This document shows positions 27,288-36,678 of a stretch of 64,000 nucleotides of DNA, piece after piece. The position numbers and the translations under genes are program-made. The first letter of the stretch is position 1. Each line of letters opens with the position of its first letter. The notes beneath the pieces were generated by a model. That model was not told where the DNA came from, ran no database searches, and saw nothing but the letters and a program-made list of their open reading frames with translations. Origin of the DNA: Gemmobacter nectariphilus DSM 15620 (GTDB lineage Bacteria; Pseudomonadota; Alphaproteobacteria; Rhodobacterales; Rhodobacteraceae); contig NZ_AUCM01000003.1 of assembly GCF_000429765.1 (NCBI RefSeq), forward strand, positions 163,107 through 227,106, in the 5' to 3' direction.

Positions 27288-27956
27288 ATGAAAGCTGCCG
27301 TCGTCACCTTTCCCGGATCGAACTGCGACCGTGACCTTGCCGTGGCCTTTGAACAGGCCGGGTTCGAGGTGGCGCGCGTGTGGCACAAGGATGCCGATCT
27401 GCCGGCAGGCGTCGATGTGGTGGGCATTCCGGGCGGGTTCAGCCATGGCGATTACCTGCGCTGCGGCGCGATTGCTGCCCGCGCGCCGGTGATGGCGGCG
27501 GTCCAGCGCCATGCCGACCGTGGCGGGTTCGTCCTTGGCATCTGCAACGGCTTTCAGGTGCTGACCGAATCCGGTCTGCTGCCCGGCGCCCTGATGCGCA
27601 ATGCGGGGCTCAAGTTCATCTGCAAGCCGGTCGTTCTGAAGGTTGCGACCACCGACAGCGCCTTTACCTCGGGCTATGCGCTGGGGCAGGACCTGGTCGT
27701 GCCGGTCGCGCACCATGATGGCAACTATCAGGCCGATCCAGAAACGCTGGACCGGCTGGAAGGCGAGGGGCGCATCGCCTTTACCTATGCCGAAAACCCC
27801 AATGGCGCGGCGCGCGACATTGCGGGCGTTCTGTCGGCCAACCGCCGTGTGCTGGGCATGATGCCCCACCCGGAACGGGCGGCGGATCCGGCGCTTGGTG
27901 GCACCGACGGATCGGCGCTGTTCCGCGCGTTGGCCGGGCAACTGGCCACCGCCTGA
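27288..27956 (+). CDS. purQ: Phosphoribosylformylglycinamidine synthase subunit PurQ
   Basis: 222-residue glutaminase subunit of FGAM synthase in purine synthesis. The class I amidotransferase nucleophile is C86 in GICNGFQVL, with the His-Glu pair in MPHPERAAD. The N-terminus [16 protein letters not shown] is typical. It needs PurL and PurS, neither of which is in the window. GGAG lies 8 nt upstream. Confidence 0.96.
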   Translation: MKAAVVTFPGSNCDRDLAVAFEQAGFEVARVWHKDADLPAGVDVVGIPGGFSHGDYLRCGAIAARAPVMAAVQRHADRGGFVLGICNGFQVLTESGLLPGALMRNAGLKFICKPVVLKVATTDSAFTSGYALGQDLVVPVAHHDGNYQADPETLDRLEGEGRIAFTYAENPNGAARDIAGVLSANRRVLGMMPHPERAADPALGGTDGSALFRALAGQLATA

Positions 27957-28002
27957 GCCCCTGCGCCTTGCCGCGCGGCCGGGGCGGGCCTAGAGTGCCG
28001 GC

Positions 28003-29766
28003 ATGACCGAGGCGGCGGACACCAACAGCAACGGGCTGGGCAGCAGGCGGCGCACGCTGGTTCTGCGGCTGGCGACCCTTGCCATTCTGGGGGTCGCGGT
28101 GGCCGTGGTCTGGGTCACCCACCAGTTCCTGACCGAACGGTTCACCGAATCCACCCGCAACCGGTCAGAGTTGCGGCTGGCGCTGTATACCGGCAACCTG
28201 ATGAGCGAGTTGCAGCGCAATTCGGTGGTGCCGCTGCTGCTGGCGCGTGATCCGGCGCTGACCGGGGCGCTGGACAAGGGCGATTATTCCGTCACCTCGC
28301 AGCGGCTGATCATGCTGCAGGGCGAACTGGGCACCGCCTCGATGCTGCTGCTGGATGCCGAAGGGCGCACGGTCGCCGCGACCGACCGCAACCGCCTTGG
28401 CACCAGCCACCGCAACCAGTCCTATTATGTCGAGGCACAGCGCGCCAAGGAGACGGTGTTTTCCGCCTGGCGGCGCGAGACGGGGGGGTATGGCTTTACA
28501 TTTTCCCGCTCGATGGTGTCCGAGGGCAAATCGCGCGGGGTCATCGTGGTCGAGGTCGACCTGATGAAATACGAACGGTCCTGGGCCGGCTTTGCCGATG
28601 CCGTCGCCGTGGTGGACAGCGAGGGCCATGTGGTTCTGGCGACCGAGCCGCGCTGGCGGGGCCTGTCGGTCGAAGAGGCGCTGGCGGTGCGCGATCCGCC
28701 CTCGGCCATTGAACGGGCGTTGCAGGTGACGTCCGATTGGACGCAGGCCCAGCCCGATGCCTGGCTCAAGGGCGAGGCGGTGATGCGCACCGAGGCGCGG
28801 GTGCCGTTCCGAGGCTGGCGGATGGTGATGTTTTCCCGCTACGATTCCGTGCGCGAGCGGGTGAATGCCTTTCTGGCCATGGAAATCATGGCCTTTGCCC
28901 TGCTGACGGTCGGGGCGTTTTACCTGCTTTCGCGCCGGGCCCGGTTGCAAAGCCGCGCCTTTCAGCGCGAATCGGCGGAACTGCGGCTGCTGAATGCGCG
29001 TTTGAAACGCGAGATCGCCGAGCGTGAGCGGATGCAGCAAAACCTTGCCGTGGCAGAACAGACCCTGGCCCAATCGTCGAAACTGGCGGTTCTGGGCGAG
29101 ATGTCGGCCGCCGTCAGCCATGAACTCAACCAGCCGCTGGCCGCGATGAAGACCTATCTGGCGGGCGCGCGGCTGCTGTTGCAGCGGCGCAAGCCCGATG
29201 AGGCGCTGGCCAGTTTCCAGCGCATCGACGATCTGATCGACCGCATGGGCGCGATCACCCGGCAGCTGAAATCCTATGCCCGCAAGGGCGGCGAGGCCTT
29301 TGCGCCGGTCGATTTCAAGTCCTGCATCGGCGAGGCGCTGTCGATGATGGAGCCGCAGCTCAAACCCCGCCGGGTGCGCATCAGCCGCAGCCTGCCGCGT
29401 GCGCCGGTCATGGTGATGGCCGACCGTATCCGGCTGGAGCAGGTGATCGTGAACCTTTTGCGCAATGCGCTGGACGCCACGCGCGATGTCGCCGACCCGC
29501 GGATCGAGATTGCGCTGTCGGCGGGCGAGACGGCCACCCTGACCGTCAGCGACAACGGCCCCGGCATCACCGATCTGGACAAGCTTTTCGAGCCGTTCTG
29601 GACCACGAAGAAGCCGGGCGAGGGTGTGGGGCTTGGCCTTGCCATCAGTTCGGGCATCGTGGCCGATCTGGGCGGGCGCCTGACCGCACGCAATGGTGAA
29701 GGGGGGGGCGCTGTATTCGATCTGTCGCTTCCCCTATTGGACACGAACGCAAACGCAGCCGAGTGA
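28003..29766 (+). CDS. dctB: C4-dicarboxylate sensor histidine kinase DctB
   Basis: 587-residue inner-membrane kinase. Two membrane helices (about 18-42 and 293-313) bracket a periplasmic double-PAS-like sensor with LDAEGRTVAATDRNRLGTSHRNQSYYVEA, the C4-dicarboxylate sensor pattern. A coiled coil (320-355) leads to the H-box AAVSHELNQPLAAMKTYL with phospho-acceptor His about 373, then N box, DNGPGI and GVGLGLAIS ATP-binding boxes. The gene is 6 nt upstream of dctD and shares its operon. No dctPQM or dctA transporter lies in the window. Confidence 0.92.
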   Translation: MTEAADTNSNGLGSRRRTLVLRLATLAILGVAVAVVWVTHQFLTERFTESTRNRSELRLALYTGNLMSELQRNSVVPLLLARDPALTGALDKGDYSVTSQRLIMLQGELGTASMLLLDAEGRTVAATDRNRLGTSHRNQSYYVEAQRAKETVFSAWRRETGGYGFTFSRSMVSEGKSRGVIVVEVDLMKYERSWAGFADAVAVVDSEGHVVLATEPRWRGLSVEEALAVRDPPSAIERALQVTSDWTQAQPDAWLKGEAVMRTEARVPFRGWRMVMFSRYDSVRERVNAFLAMEIMAFALLTVGAFYLLSRRARLQSRAFQRESAELRLLNARLKREIAERERMQQNLAVAEQTLAQSSKLAVLGEMSAAVSHELNQPLAAMKTYLAGARLLLQRRKPDEALASFQRIDDLIDRMGAITRQLKSYARKGGEAFAPVDFKSCIGEALSMMEPQLKPRRVRISRSLPRAPVMVMADRIRLEQVIVNLLRNALDATRDVADPRIEIALSAGETATLTVSDNGPGITDLDKLFEPFWTTKKPGEGVGLGLAISSGIVADLGGRLTARNGEGGGAVFDLSLPLLDTNANAAE

Positions 29767-29772
29767 GGACAT

Positions 29773-31107
29773 ATGGCACGGGCGATGAAGGTGGCGATCG
29801 TTGACGACGAGGCGGACATGCGCGCCTCGATCAGCCAGTGGCTGGCTCTGTCGGGATTTGACACCGAAACCTATCCGTCGGCCGAGGATGCGCTGAAGGC
29901 CATCGGGCCCGAGTTTCCGGGCGTGGTGATTTCCGACATCAAGATGCCGGGGATGGATGGCATGGCGCTGCTCAAGCGCCTGATGGGCATGGATTCGGGC
30001 CTGCCGGTGATCATGATCACCGGGCATGGCGATGTGCCCATGGCGGTCGAGGCGATGCGCGTCGGCGCCTTTGACTTTCTGGAAAAGCCGTTCAACCCCG
30101 ACCGGATGACCGACCTGACCAAGCGGGCGACCAACCAGCGCCGCCTGACGCTGGACAACCGCGCCTTGCGGCGCGAGCTGTCCGATGGCTCCACGCTGAT
30201 GAAGAAGCTGATCGGCACCAGCGCCGCGATGGAGCGGCTGCGCGAGGATATCCTGGATCTTGGGCAGGCCGACAGCCACGTCCTGATCGACGGCGAGACC
30301 GGCACGGGCAAGACGCTGGTGGCCCATGCGCTGCATGCCGTCGGCCCGCGCGCCAGCCGCAAGTTCGTGACGATTTCCTGCGCGGCCTATTCGGAACAAT
30401 CGCTGTCTGATCGCCTGTTCGGCCCGGTTGCCGAAGGGGCCGGCCTGCCGCTGGTCGAAGAGGCGCGGGGCGGCACGCTGTGTCTGGAAGACATAGAGGC
30501 GCTGCCAAATGCGTTGCAGGCCCGCCTGCTGACCTTCATCAACGAGCAGGGCACGCCACCGGAAACCCGGATCATCGCGATCTGCAACGAACACGCCCCC
30601 GACAAGACGCTGGAGGACGTGCTGCGCCCGGATCTTTACTATCGCCTGGGCGCGATGAAGATCACCCTGCCGCCGCTGCGCACGCGGGGCGAGGACATTC
30701 TGACGCTGTTCACCCGCATGTCGGAACAGTTTGCCGAAGAATACGGCTGCGATGCCCCGCAGGTCACCGCGCAAGAGGCCGCGCAACTGCTTCAGGCGCC
30801 CTGGCCGGGCAATGTGCGCCAGCTGGTCAACATTGCCGAACGGGCGGTGTTGCAGAACCGGCGCGGCTCGGGCTCGATCGCGTCGCTTCTGATGGCGGAC
30901 AACGAGGCCAGCGATCAGACGGCCATGACGACCGAGGGCAAGCCGCTCAAGGAATATGTCGAGGCATTCGAGCGGATGCTGATCGACAATACGATGCGCC
31001 GCCACAAGGGCAGTATTGTCGCCGTGATGGAAGAGCTGTGCCTGCCGCGCCGGACGCTGAACGAAAAGATGGCGAAATACGGCCTGCAACGGCAGGATTA
31101 CACCTGA
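29773..31107 (+). CDS. dctD: DctD-like response regulator with AAA+ domain lacking GAFTGA
   Basis: 444 residues. Receiver domain 1-120 with IVDDEAD, the phosphorylated Asp in VVISDIKMPG and the EKPFNPDRM lysine. The AAA+ region follows: Walker A GETGTGKTLVAHAL, then LFGP where the sigma-54 contact loop GAFTGA should be, then GGTLCLEDIEAL (Walker B, with E-D in place of D-E) and RPDLYYRLGAMKITLPPLR. A Fis-type HTH ends the protein (VMEELCLPRRTLNEKM). Regulates C4-dicarboxylate uptake with DctB in relatives. Without GAFTGA it probably cannot activate sigma-54 polymerase in the usual way. GAGGA precedes the start. Confidence 0.9.
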   Translation: MARAMKVAIVDDEADMRASISQWLALSGFDTETYPSAEDALKAIGPEFPGVVISDIKMPGMDGMALLKRLMGMDSGLPVIMITGHGDVPMAVEAMRVGAFDFLEKPFNPDRMTDLTKRATNQRRLTLDNRALRRELSDGSTLMKKLIGTSAAMERLREDILDLGQADSHVLIDGETGTGKTLVAHALHAVGPRASRKFVTISCAAYSEQSLSDRLFGPVAEGAGLPLVEEARGGTLCLEDIEALPNALQARLLTFINEQGTPPETRIIAICNEHAPDKTLEDVLRPDLYYRLGAMKITLPPLRTRGEDILTLFTRMSEQFAEEYGCDAPQVTAQEAAQLLQAPWPGNVRQLVNIAERAVLQNRRGSGSIASLLMADNEASDQTAMTTEGKPLKEYVEAFERMLIDNTMRRHKGSIVAVMEELCLPRRTLNEKMAKYGLQRQDYT

Positions 31108-31134
31108 CCCGGGCACCTCGCCCTTTGTATCGCC

Positions 31135-31157
31135 TCGGCCCCCCGCACGGGGGCCGA
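31135..31157 (+). terminator. Hairpin ending dctBD
   Basis: TCGGCCCCC, 5-nt loop, GGGGGCCGA: a 9-bp perfect stem 27 nt after the dctD stop. Followed by AAACC, not T. Confidence 0.55.
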
Positions 31158-31222
31158 AACCGGCCTGGGGTCCGCCGCGTGCCGCCGTTCGGCCGTTGGA
31201 GCCGCCGGGCGGGAAATGTCCT

Positions 31223-31250
31223 GCCGAAAATAGCCCGCCGAAAATAGCCC
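31223..31250 (+). repeat. 14-bp tandem direct repeat
   Basis: GCCGAAAATAGCCC occurs twice in direct succession, 31223-31236 and 31237-31250, immediately before the weak rne promoter candidate. Confidence 0.85.
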
Positions 31251-31251
31251 A

Positions 31252-31281
31252 TTGTGTTCGCTGCCGCTTTCCCGGTAGGGT
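31252..31281 (+). promoter_or_regulatory. Weak promoter candidate for rne
   Basis: TTGTGT, 18 nt, TAGGGT. It would give a leader of about 355 nt. Both boxes are poor matches. Confidence 0.3.
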
Positions 31282-31642
31282 CGCAACACGCGGGGTTCTG
31301 GCCCCGCCCGCAATTCTCTGCGCGTCCCGATATGGGCGGCCTTGCGCCGCTAGCATCCCGATACCGCAGCCGGAATGGTCGCAAGACCGCAAATTGCCCG
31401 AAGCGCCGCTGGCGTAGCGGGTTGAAACAGTCGGGTGCTGCAAGGCACCCTTGAGAGAACCGCGATGGTGCGAGACGGATCGGTGCAGAGGATGACGGGG
31501 CGGCCCATGGCCGCGCCGCCCGAGCACCCCGCCCGGCGCCTTCCCCTGACAAGCCACCCTTGCATATCCGCCGGCCTGCCCGGTGCCCCTGTCGGGGCGC
31601 CGCCGGGAAGGTGGCGCATGTGTCCGGGTGCAATGGATTGTA

Positions 31643-34441
31643 ATGGCAAAGAAAATGCTCATCGATGCCACCCACCCGGAAGAAACCCGGGTCGTGGTGG
31701 TCGACGGAAACAAGGTCGAGGAATTCGACTTTGAAACAGTAAACAAGCGCCAGCTGGCCGGGAACATCTACCTGGCCAAGGTGACGCGGGTTGAACCCTC
31801 GCTTCAGGCGGCCTTTGTGGATTACGGCGGGAACCGGCATGGTTTCCTGGCCTTTGCGGAAATCCACCCGGATTACTACCAGATCCCGGTCGCCGACCGC
31901 CGCGCGCTGCTGGAAGAAGAGCGCGCCGCCCACCGCGCCGAGGCCGACGAGGAAAACGGCCGCCGCCGCAAGCCCTCGCGCAAGCCGGCGCCCAAGGCTG
32001 AATCCCGCACCTCTGATGCGGTGACCAGCACGGAAATCGGCGCGATGGATGTCGTCGATCTGGGCGAGGAAACCGGCGCCGATTCGCTGTTCTCGGGCGA
32101 GGCGCCCGACCTGGTCGACGAGATCGTCGATGGCGTGATCGTGCGGCCCGAGCCGGATGATGCTGTCGTGCAGGCCGAGCCGGTCGAGGCCACGGACTCC
32201 GAGTCGGGCGACGAACACTATCATGCCGTCGATCACGCCGCCGACATCGACGACGAGATCGAATCGGTTGCCGAAGAAGACGTGGCCGAGGAAATCCCCG
32301 AGCCGCGCCGCCAGCGCCCGAAGAAATACAAGATCCAGGAAGTCATCAAGGTCCGGCAGATCATGCTGGTCCAGGTGGTCAAGGAAGAACGCGGCAACAA
32401 GGGTGCGGCGCTGACGACCTATCTGTCGCTGGCCGGGCGCTATTGCGTCCTGATGCCGAACACCGCCCGGGGCGGCGGCATCTCGCGCAAGATCACCAAT
32501 GCGGTGGACCGCAAGAAGCTCAAGGAAATCGCGGGCGAGATCGAGGTGCCGGAAGGCGCCGGCCTGATCATCCGCACTGCGGGCGCGAAACGCACCAAGG
32601 CGGAAATCAAGCGCGATTACGAATACCTGTGCCGCCTGTGGGAACAGATCCGCGATCTGACCTTCCAGTCGCATGCCCCCGCCCCGATCTATGAAGAGGG
32701 CGATCTGATCAAGCGCTCGATCCGCGATCTCTATACCCGCGAGATCGAGGAAGTGCTGGTCGAAGGCGCAACGGGCTACCGCACCGCCAAGGACTTCATG
32801 CGCATGATCATGCCGTCGCAGGCCGGTGCGGTGCAGCCCTATGTCGATACCCAGCCGCTGTTCGCCCGCTATCAGGTGGAAAGCTATCTGGCCGGCATGT
32901 TCAACCCGGTCGTGCAGCTGAAATCCGGCGGCTATATCGTGATCGGTGTCACCGAGGCGCTGGTCGCGATCGACGTCAACTCGGGCCGTGCCACCAAGGA
33001 AGGCTCGATCGAGGATACCGCGCTCAAGACCAACCTTGAGGCCGCGGACGAGATCGCCCGCCAGCTGCGCCTGCGCGACCTGGCCGGTCTGATCGTCATC
33101 GACTTCATCGACATGGAAGAGCGCAAGAACAACGCCGCCGTCGAGAAGCGCCTGAAGGACAAGCTCAAGACCGACCGTGCCCGCATCCAGGTCGGCCGGA
33201 TCTCGGGCTTTGGCCTGCTGGAGATGAGCCGCCAGCGTCTGCGTCCGGGCATGCTGGAATCGACCACGCAGCCGTGCCCGCATTGCCATGGCACCGGCCT
33301 GATCCGCTCGGACGACAGCCTTGCGCTGGCGATCCTGCGCGCGCTGGAAGAAGAAGGCACGCGCAAGCGGTCCAAGGAGGTGCTGGTCAAGGCGCCGATC
33401 GGCATCGTCAACTATCTCTTCAACCACAAGCGCGAACATATCGCCCAGATCGAGATCCGCTATGGCATGGCCGTGCGGATGGAGGCCGATCCCGCGCTGA
33501 TCAGCCCCGATTATGTGATCGAGAAGTTCAAGACCGCGACCCGCGTCGTGGCGCCGGCCGCGCCGGTCGTCTCGCTGGATGCGACGGCGATGCCCGAGCT
33601 GGAGGAAGAGCCGCTCGAGATCGAGGAAGAGATCGAGGAAGAGGCCGAAGTTGCCGAAGTCGCCGAGGCCCCGGCCACCGATGCCAAGGAAGATGCTCAG
33701 GGCAACGGCAAGAAAAAGCGCCGCCGCCGCCGCCGCCGCCGTGGCGGAGCCTCGAGCGAGGCGAACGGGGCAGGCGATGCCGCGGGCGATGACGAAGGCG
33801 ACGAGGCCGAAGGCGACGAGGCCGAGGGGGACGTCGAAGAGGTGACCGAGGCGGTCGTCGAAGCGGCGCCGGAACCTGTCGTGCTGATCGCCGCTGCCGA
33901 AGCGGCCCCTGCGGCCGAGGTCGTGACCAGCGAGCCGATCGAGCCGGCCCCCGCGGCCGAAGTGGTCGATGCGCCGGTCGAGGAAGCGCCGGCCAAGCCC
34001 AAGGCCACCCGCTCGCGCAGCAAGACGGCCAAGCCCAGCACGGCCAAGCCCAGGGCGACCAAGTCGAAGGCGGCCGCCGAGGTCAGCGAAACCGCTGCCC
34101 CCGAGGCACCTGCGGCCGAGGAAGACGCTGCGCCGGCCAAGAAGCCCACGCGCAAGCGCAGCACCTCGACCACCTCCAGCCGCTCGCGCAGCAAGGCCAA
34201 GGCCACCGAGGAAACCCCGGTCGAAGCGGCCCCTGCCGACCTCGTCGCGGCCGAACCCGCGCCCGTTGAAGCCGCGCCCGTCGCCGAAGCCGCGCCGGTG
34301 GTTGAAGACGTGCCAGCCGCGGAACCTGCGCCGGTGGCAGCACCCGCAGCGGCCGAAGCCGGACCCGAAAGCGCGCCCGAGGAAACCTCGGGCGATGGCG
34401 AACCCAAGCCCCGCCGTCGTGGCTGGTGGTCGGCCCGCTGA
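31643..34441 (+). CDS. rne: Ribonuclease E
   Basis: 932-residue endonuclease and degradosome scaffold that starts decay of most mRNAs and processes rRNA. N-terminus MAKKMLIDATHPEETRVVVVDG is the family start. The S1 domain is split by an acidic insertion (about residues 100-240), as is usual in alphaproteobacteria. Catalytic acids lie in AIDVNSG (about 443) and VIDFIDMEE; the zinc link is CPHCHGTG (about 543). The C-terminal 260 residues are Ala/Pro/Glu-rich with a KKKRRRRRRRRGG RNA-binding patch. The SD is very weak, in keeping with feedback control through a long leader. A short frame from 31618 overlaps the start. Confidence 0.96.
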   Translation: MAKKMLIDATHPEETRVVVVDGNKVEEFDFETVNKRQLAGNIYLAKVTRVEPSLQAAFVDYGGNRHGFLAFAEIHPDYYQIPVADRRALLEEERAAHRAEADEENGRRRKPSRKPAPKAESRTSDAVTSTEIGAMDVVDLGEETGADSLFSGEAPDLVDEIVDGVIVRPEPDDAVVQAEPVEATDSESGDEHYHAVDHAADIDDEIESVAEEDVAEEIPEPRRQRPKKYKIQEVIKVRQIMLVQVVKEERGNKGAALTTYLSLAGRYCVLMPNTARGGGISRKITNAVDRKKLKEIAGEIEVPEGAGLIIRTAGAKRTKAEIKRDYEYLCRLWEQIRDLTFQSHAPAPIYEEGDLIKRSIRDLYTREIEEVLVEGATGYRTAKDFMRMIMPSQAGAVQPYVDTQPLFARYQVESYLAGMFNPVVQLKSGGYIVIGVTEALVAIDVNSGRATKEGSIEDTALKTNLEAADEIARQLRLRDLAGLIVIDFIDMEERKNNAAVEKRLKDKLKTDRARIQVGRISGFGLLEMSRQRLRPGMLESTTQPCPHCHGTGLIRSDDSLALAILRALEEEGTRKRSKEVLVKAPIGIVNYLFNHKREHIAQIEIRYGMAVRMEADPALISPDYVIEKFKTATRVVAPAAPVVSLDATAMPELEEEPLEIEEEIEEEAEVAEVAEAPATDAKEDAQGNGKKKRRRRRRRRGGASSEANGAGDAAGDDEGDEAEGDEAEGDVEEVTEAVVEAAPEPVVLIAAAEAAPAAEVVTSEPIEPAPAAEVVDAPVEEAPAKPKATRSRSKTAKPSTAKPRATKSKAAAEVSETAAPEAPAAEEDAAPAKKPTRKRSTSTTSSRSRSKAKATEETPVEAAPADLVAAEPAPVEAAPVAEAAPVVEDVPAAEPAPVAAPAAAEAGPESAPEETSGDGEPKPRRRGWWSAR

Positions 34442-34548
34442 TCCACACCTTCAGACGGTCGCATCCGGCCCACGCCGATGTGACCGTCTGTCCCGGTGAC
34501 GCGCCGCGCCCCGCAGGCTAAGGCTGGGCCAATGCAAAGGGGGTGCGC

Positions 34549-35298
34549 ATGTTCGGGATCGACCTGATCGACGCGGGGGTATTGCCCGCACTTCTGGTGG
34601 CGGCTTTCGCGGGGCTGCTGTCGTTTCTCAGCCCTTGCGTGCTTCCGATCGTGCCGCCCTACCTGGCCTATATGGGCGGGGTTTCCGTCTCGCAGATGCA
34701 AGGCGCCGAACGCCGCGGGCCGGTGGTTCTGGCAGCGGCCTTCTTCGTTCTGGGGCTCTCGACGGTTTTCCTGATCCTTGGCATCGCCGCCTCGGCGCTG
34801 GGGCGGGCCTTGCTGCAATACCAGGACTGGTTCGTCACCATCGCCGGGATCGTCATCATGGTCTTCGGCGCGCATTTCGTCGGCGTGTTCCGCCTGCCGT
34901 TCCTGGACCGCGAGGCGCGGGTGGATGCGGGCGATCGGGGCGGCTCGGCGCTGGGGGCCTATGTTCTGGGGCTGGCCTTCGCCTTTGGCTGGACACCCTG
35001 CCTGGGCCCGATCCTTGGCGCGATCCTGTCGATGGCCGCCTCCGAGGCCGATCTGACGCGCGGCACCCTGTTGCTGGCGGGCTATGCAGTGGGTCTTGGC
35101 ATCCCCTTCCTGCTGGTTGCGGCCTTCTTTCCGGCGATGCAGCGTCCGATGGCCTGGATGAAGCGCCACATGGGGCGGATCGAGCGGGTCTCGGGCCTCT
35201 TGCTATGGACGGTCGGCCTGATGATGGCGACGGGGCAGTTTGCGGCCTTCTCCTTCTGGCTGCTTGAAACTTTCCCCATTCTGGCCACCTTGGGTTGA
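34549..35298 (+). CDS. ccdA: Cytochrome c biogenesis protein CcdA
   Basis: 249-residue inner-membrane protein with six helices that carries electrons from thioredoxin to the periplasm for cytochrome c maturation. The two membrane cysteines are in LSPCVLPIVPPYLAY and GWTPCLGPILGAIL. Functionally linked to the ccm genes at 61-64 kb and their thioredoxin CcmG. AAGGGGG precedes the ATG at 34549; an overlapping GTG two codons earlier lacks spacing to the SD. Confidence 0.95.
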   Translation: MFGIDLIDAGVLPALLVAAFAGLLSFLSPCVLPIVPPYLAYMGGVSVSQMQGAERRGPVVLAAAFFVLGLSTVFLILGIAASALGRALLQYQDWFVTIAGIVIMVFGAHFVGVFRLPFLDREARVDAGDRGGSALGAYVLGLAFAFGWTPCLGPILGAILSMAASEADLTRGTLLLAGYAVGLGIPFLLVAAFFPAMQRPMAWMKRHMGRIERVSGLLLWTVGLMMATGQFAAFSFWLLETFPILATLG

Positions 35299-35372
35299 TA
35301 CCCCCAGCCTTGCGCCGAGGAATTGGCGCGCGGGTATCTGGAGACGGTGGAAGTTCGCGGTGCCGATGGCTG

Positions 35373-35475
35373 CATCATCTCGCCCCAAATACCCATGCAC
35401 GGCCAAGGCCGGGTGCTGCCTTTGCCAATCCGGGCGCTGGCGGCCCTGTCGATGGGTATTTGGGGCAAGATGATG
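35373..35475. repeat. TATTTGG element, B type, divergent inverted pair (copies 11 and 12)
   Basis: Reverse copy 35373-35394 then forward copy 35454-35475; arms match over about 22 bp with an outer TGCA. Here the arms point outward, unlike the other pairs. The forward copy ends with ATGATG, which are the possible start codons of the next gene. Confidence 0.88.
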
Positions 35476-36678
35476 CAGACGGGGCAGCAATCAAGGGTCG
35501 CGCGGCGGGTGGTGGTCTACATCCCCGGATTTGATCCGTTTCCGCCCCGCCGCTACCGCGAGCTTTACCGCAAGGAAGGCGCCGCGCAGGCCCGGCTGTC
35601 GGGCCATGAACTGGCGCTGAGTGCCGACGGGGCCGGCTGGCGGGTCCGCGCGCGGATCGAGGGCACCGAGGTCGAGACCAGATTCGAGGTGCTGGTCTGG
35701 CACGATCTGGTGCAGGCCGCGATGCCGGACGGGATTGCCGCCACCTATGGCCAGCTGTTGCGCACGGCCTGGGTCTATTTCGGCTCGGGCGCGGTCTGGC
35801 CCTTGCTGCGTTTGCGCAAGGGCCCGCTGGTTGCGGCCTTCTATCCGGTGGGGATGTTGCTGGGGCAACTGGCCCTGGCGCTGCTGGCGGTCTGGCTGGT
35901 CTGGGACGCGCTGGCGATCTGGCTGCCAGGTTGGCTGGCGCTGGTGCCGGGGCTGGGGGCAGGCTGGGGCCTGCTGCGGCTGTTCAAGCGCTGGGATGGC
36001 AAGGTTTTCGCACATTACCTGATGCACGATTTCGCCTATGGTGCGGCCTTGCGCGGGGCCTATGCGCCCGATCTGGAGGCGCGGCTGTCCGAGTTCGGCG
36101 CCCGCATTCGCGCCGCGATGGCCGAGGGCGTGGACGAGGTTCTGGTGGTCGGGCATTCCTCGGGGGCGCATCTGGGGGTCTCGGTGCTGGCCGATCTGAT
36201 CCGTCAGGGCCTGCCAGAGGGGCCGCAGCTGTCGTTTCTGACGCTGGGGCAGGCGGTGCCGATGGTGTCCTTTCTGCCTGCGGCGCGGCGGCTGCGGGCC
36301 GATCTTGCGCTGATGGCGGGGCAGGGGCGCATCCCGTGGGTCGATGTGTCGGCCCCCGGCGATGGCTGCACCTTTGCGCTGTGCGACCCGGTCGCCGTGA
36401 CCGGGGTTGCGCCGGATGGCGCGCGCTGGCCGCTGGTCATTTCGGCCGCCTTCAGCCAGACCTTGAGCGCGCAAAGCCAGGCTGCGCTGAAATGGCGCTA
36501 TTTCCGCATCCATTTCCAGTATCTGTGCGCCTTTGATGCCTTGCCCGATGTGCCCGACGTTTATGACTATTTCCGCATCACCGCCGGGCCGCTGACCTTG
36601 TGGGACCGGATGGGCGGGCGCGCCCCGTCGAAAAGCCGCATCGTCACGCCGGTCTCGCGCTACAGGGACATGGCATGA
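35473..36678 (+). CDS. Membrane-associated alpha/beta-hydrolase-like protein
   Basis: About 401 residues. Begins RRVVVYIPGFDPFPPRRYRELY, has two to three hydrophobic helices at about residues 110-170, then VLVVGHSSGAHLGVSVLADLI with the serine of a nucleophile elbow, and a conserved C-terminal region FRIHFQYLCAFD and PDVYDYFRITAGP. Substrate unknown. The ATGs at 35470/35473 lie inside TATTTGG copy 12; a GTG near 35509 is an alternative start. Overlaps the P450 gene by 4 nt (ATGA), so the two are coupled. Confidence 0.75.
   Translation: MQTGQQSRVARRVVVYIPGFDPFPPRRYRELYRKEGAAQARLSGHELALSADGAGWRVRARIEGTEVETRFEVLVWHDLVQAAMPDGIAATYGQLLRTAWVYFGSGAVWPLLRLRKGPLVAAFYPVGMLLGQLALALLAVWLVWDALAIWLPGWLALVPGLGAGWGLLRLFKRWDGKVFAHYLMHDFAYGAALRGAYAPDLEARLSEFGARIRAAMAEGVDEVLVVGHSSGAHLGVSVLADLIRQGLPEGPQLSFLTLGQAVPMVSFLPAARRLRADLALMAGQGRIPWVDVSAPGDGCTFALCDPVAVTGVAPDGARWPLVISAAFSQTLSAQSQAALKWRYFRIHFQYLCAFDALPDVPDVYDYFRITAGPLTLWDRMGGRAPSKSRIVTPVSRYRDMA

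Larger units (their letters stand above)
31108..31642 (+). other. 535-nt region: dctD end and RNase E leader
   Basis: No gene is supported. It holds the dctD hairpin (31135-31157), a 14-bp tandem direct repeat (31223-31250), a weak promoter candidate (31252-31281) and stems 31433-31450, 31498-31521 and about 31579-31608. The structured right half probably is the 5' untranslated region of rne, which is long and autoregulatory in other proteobacteria. Confidence 0.6.

Noticed and set aside
29734..33439. Minus-strand open frames of 677 and 830 codons over dctD and rne
   Set aside because: Antisense to genes with complete motifs; no recognisable protein.
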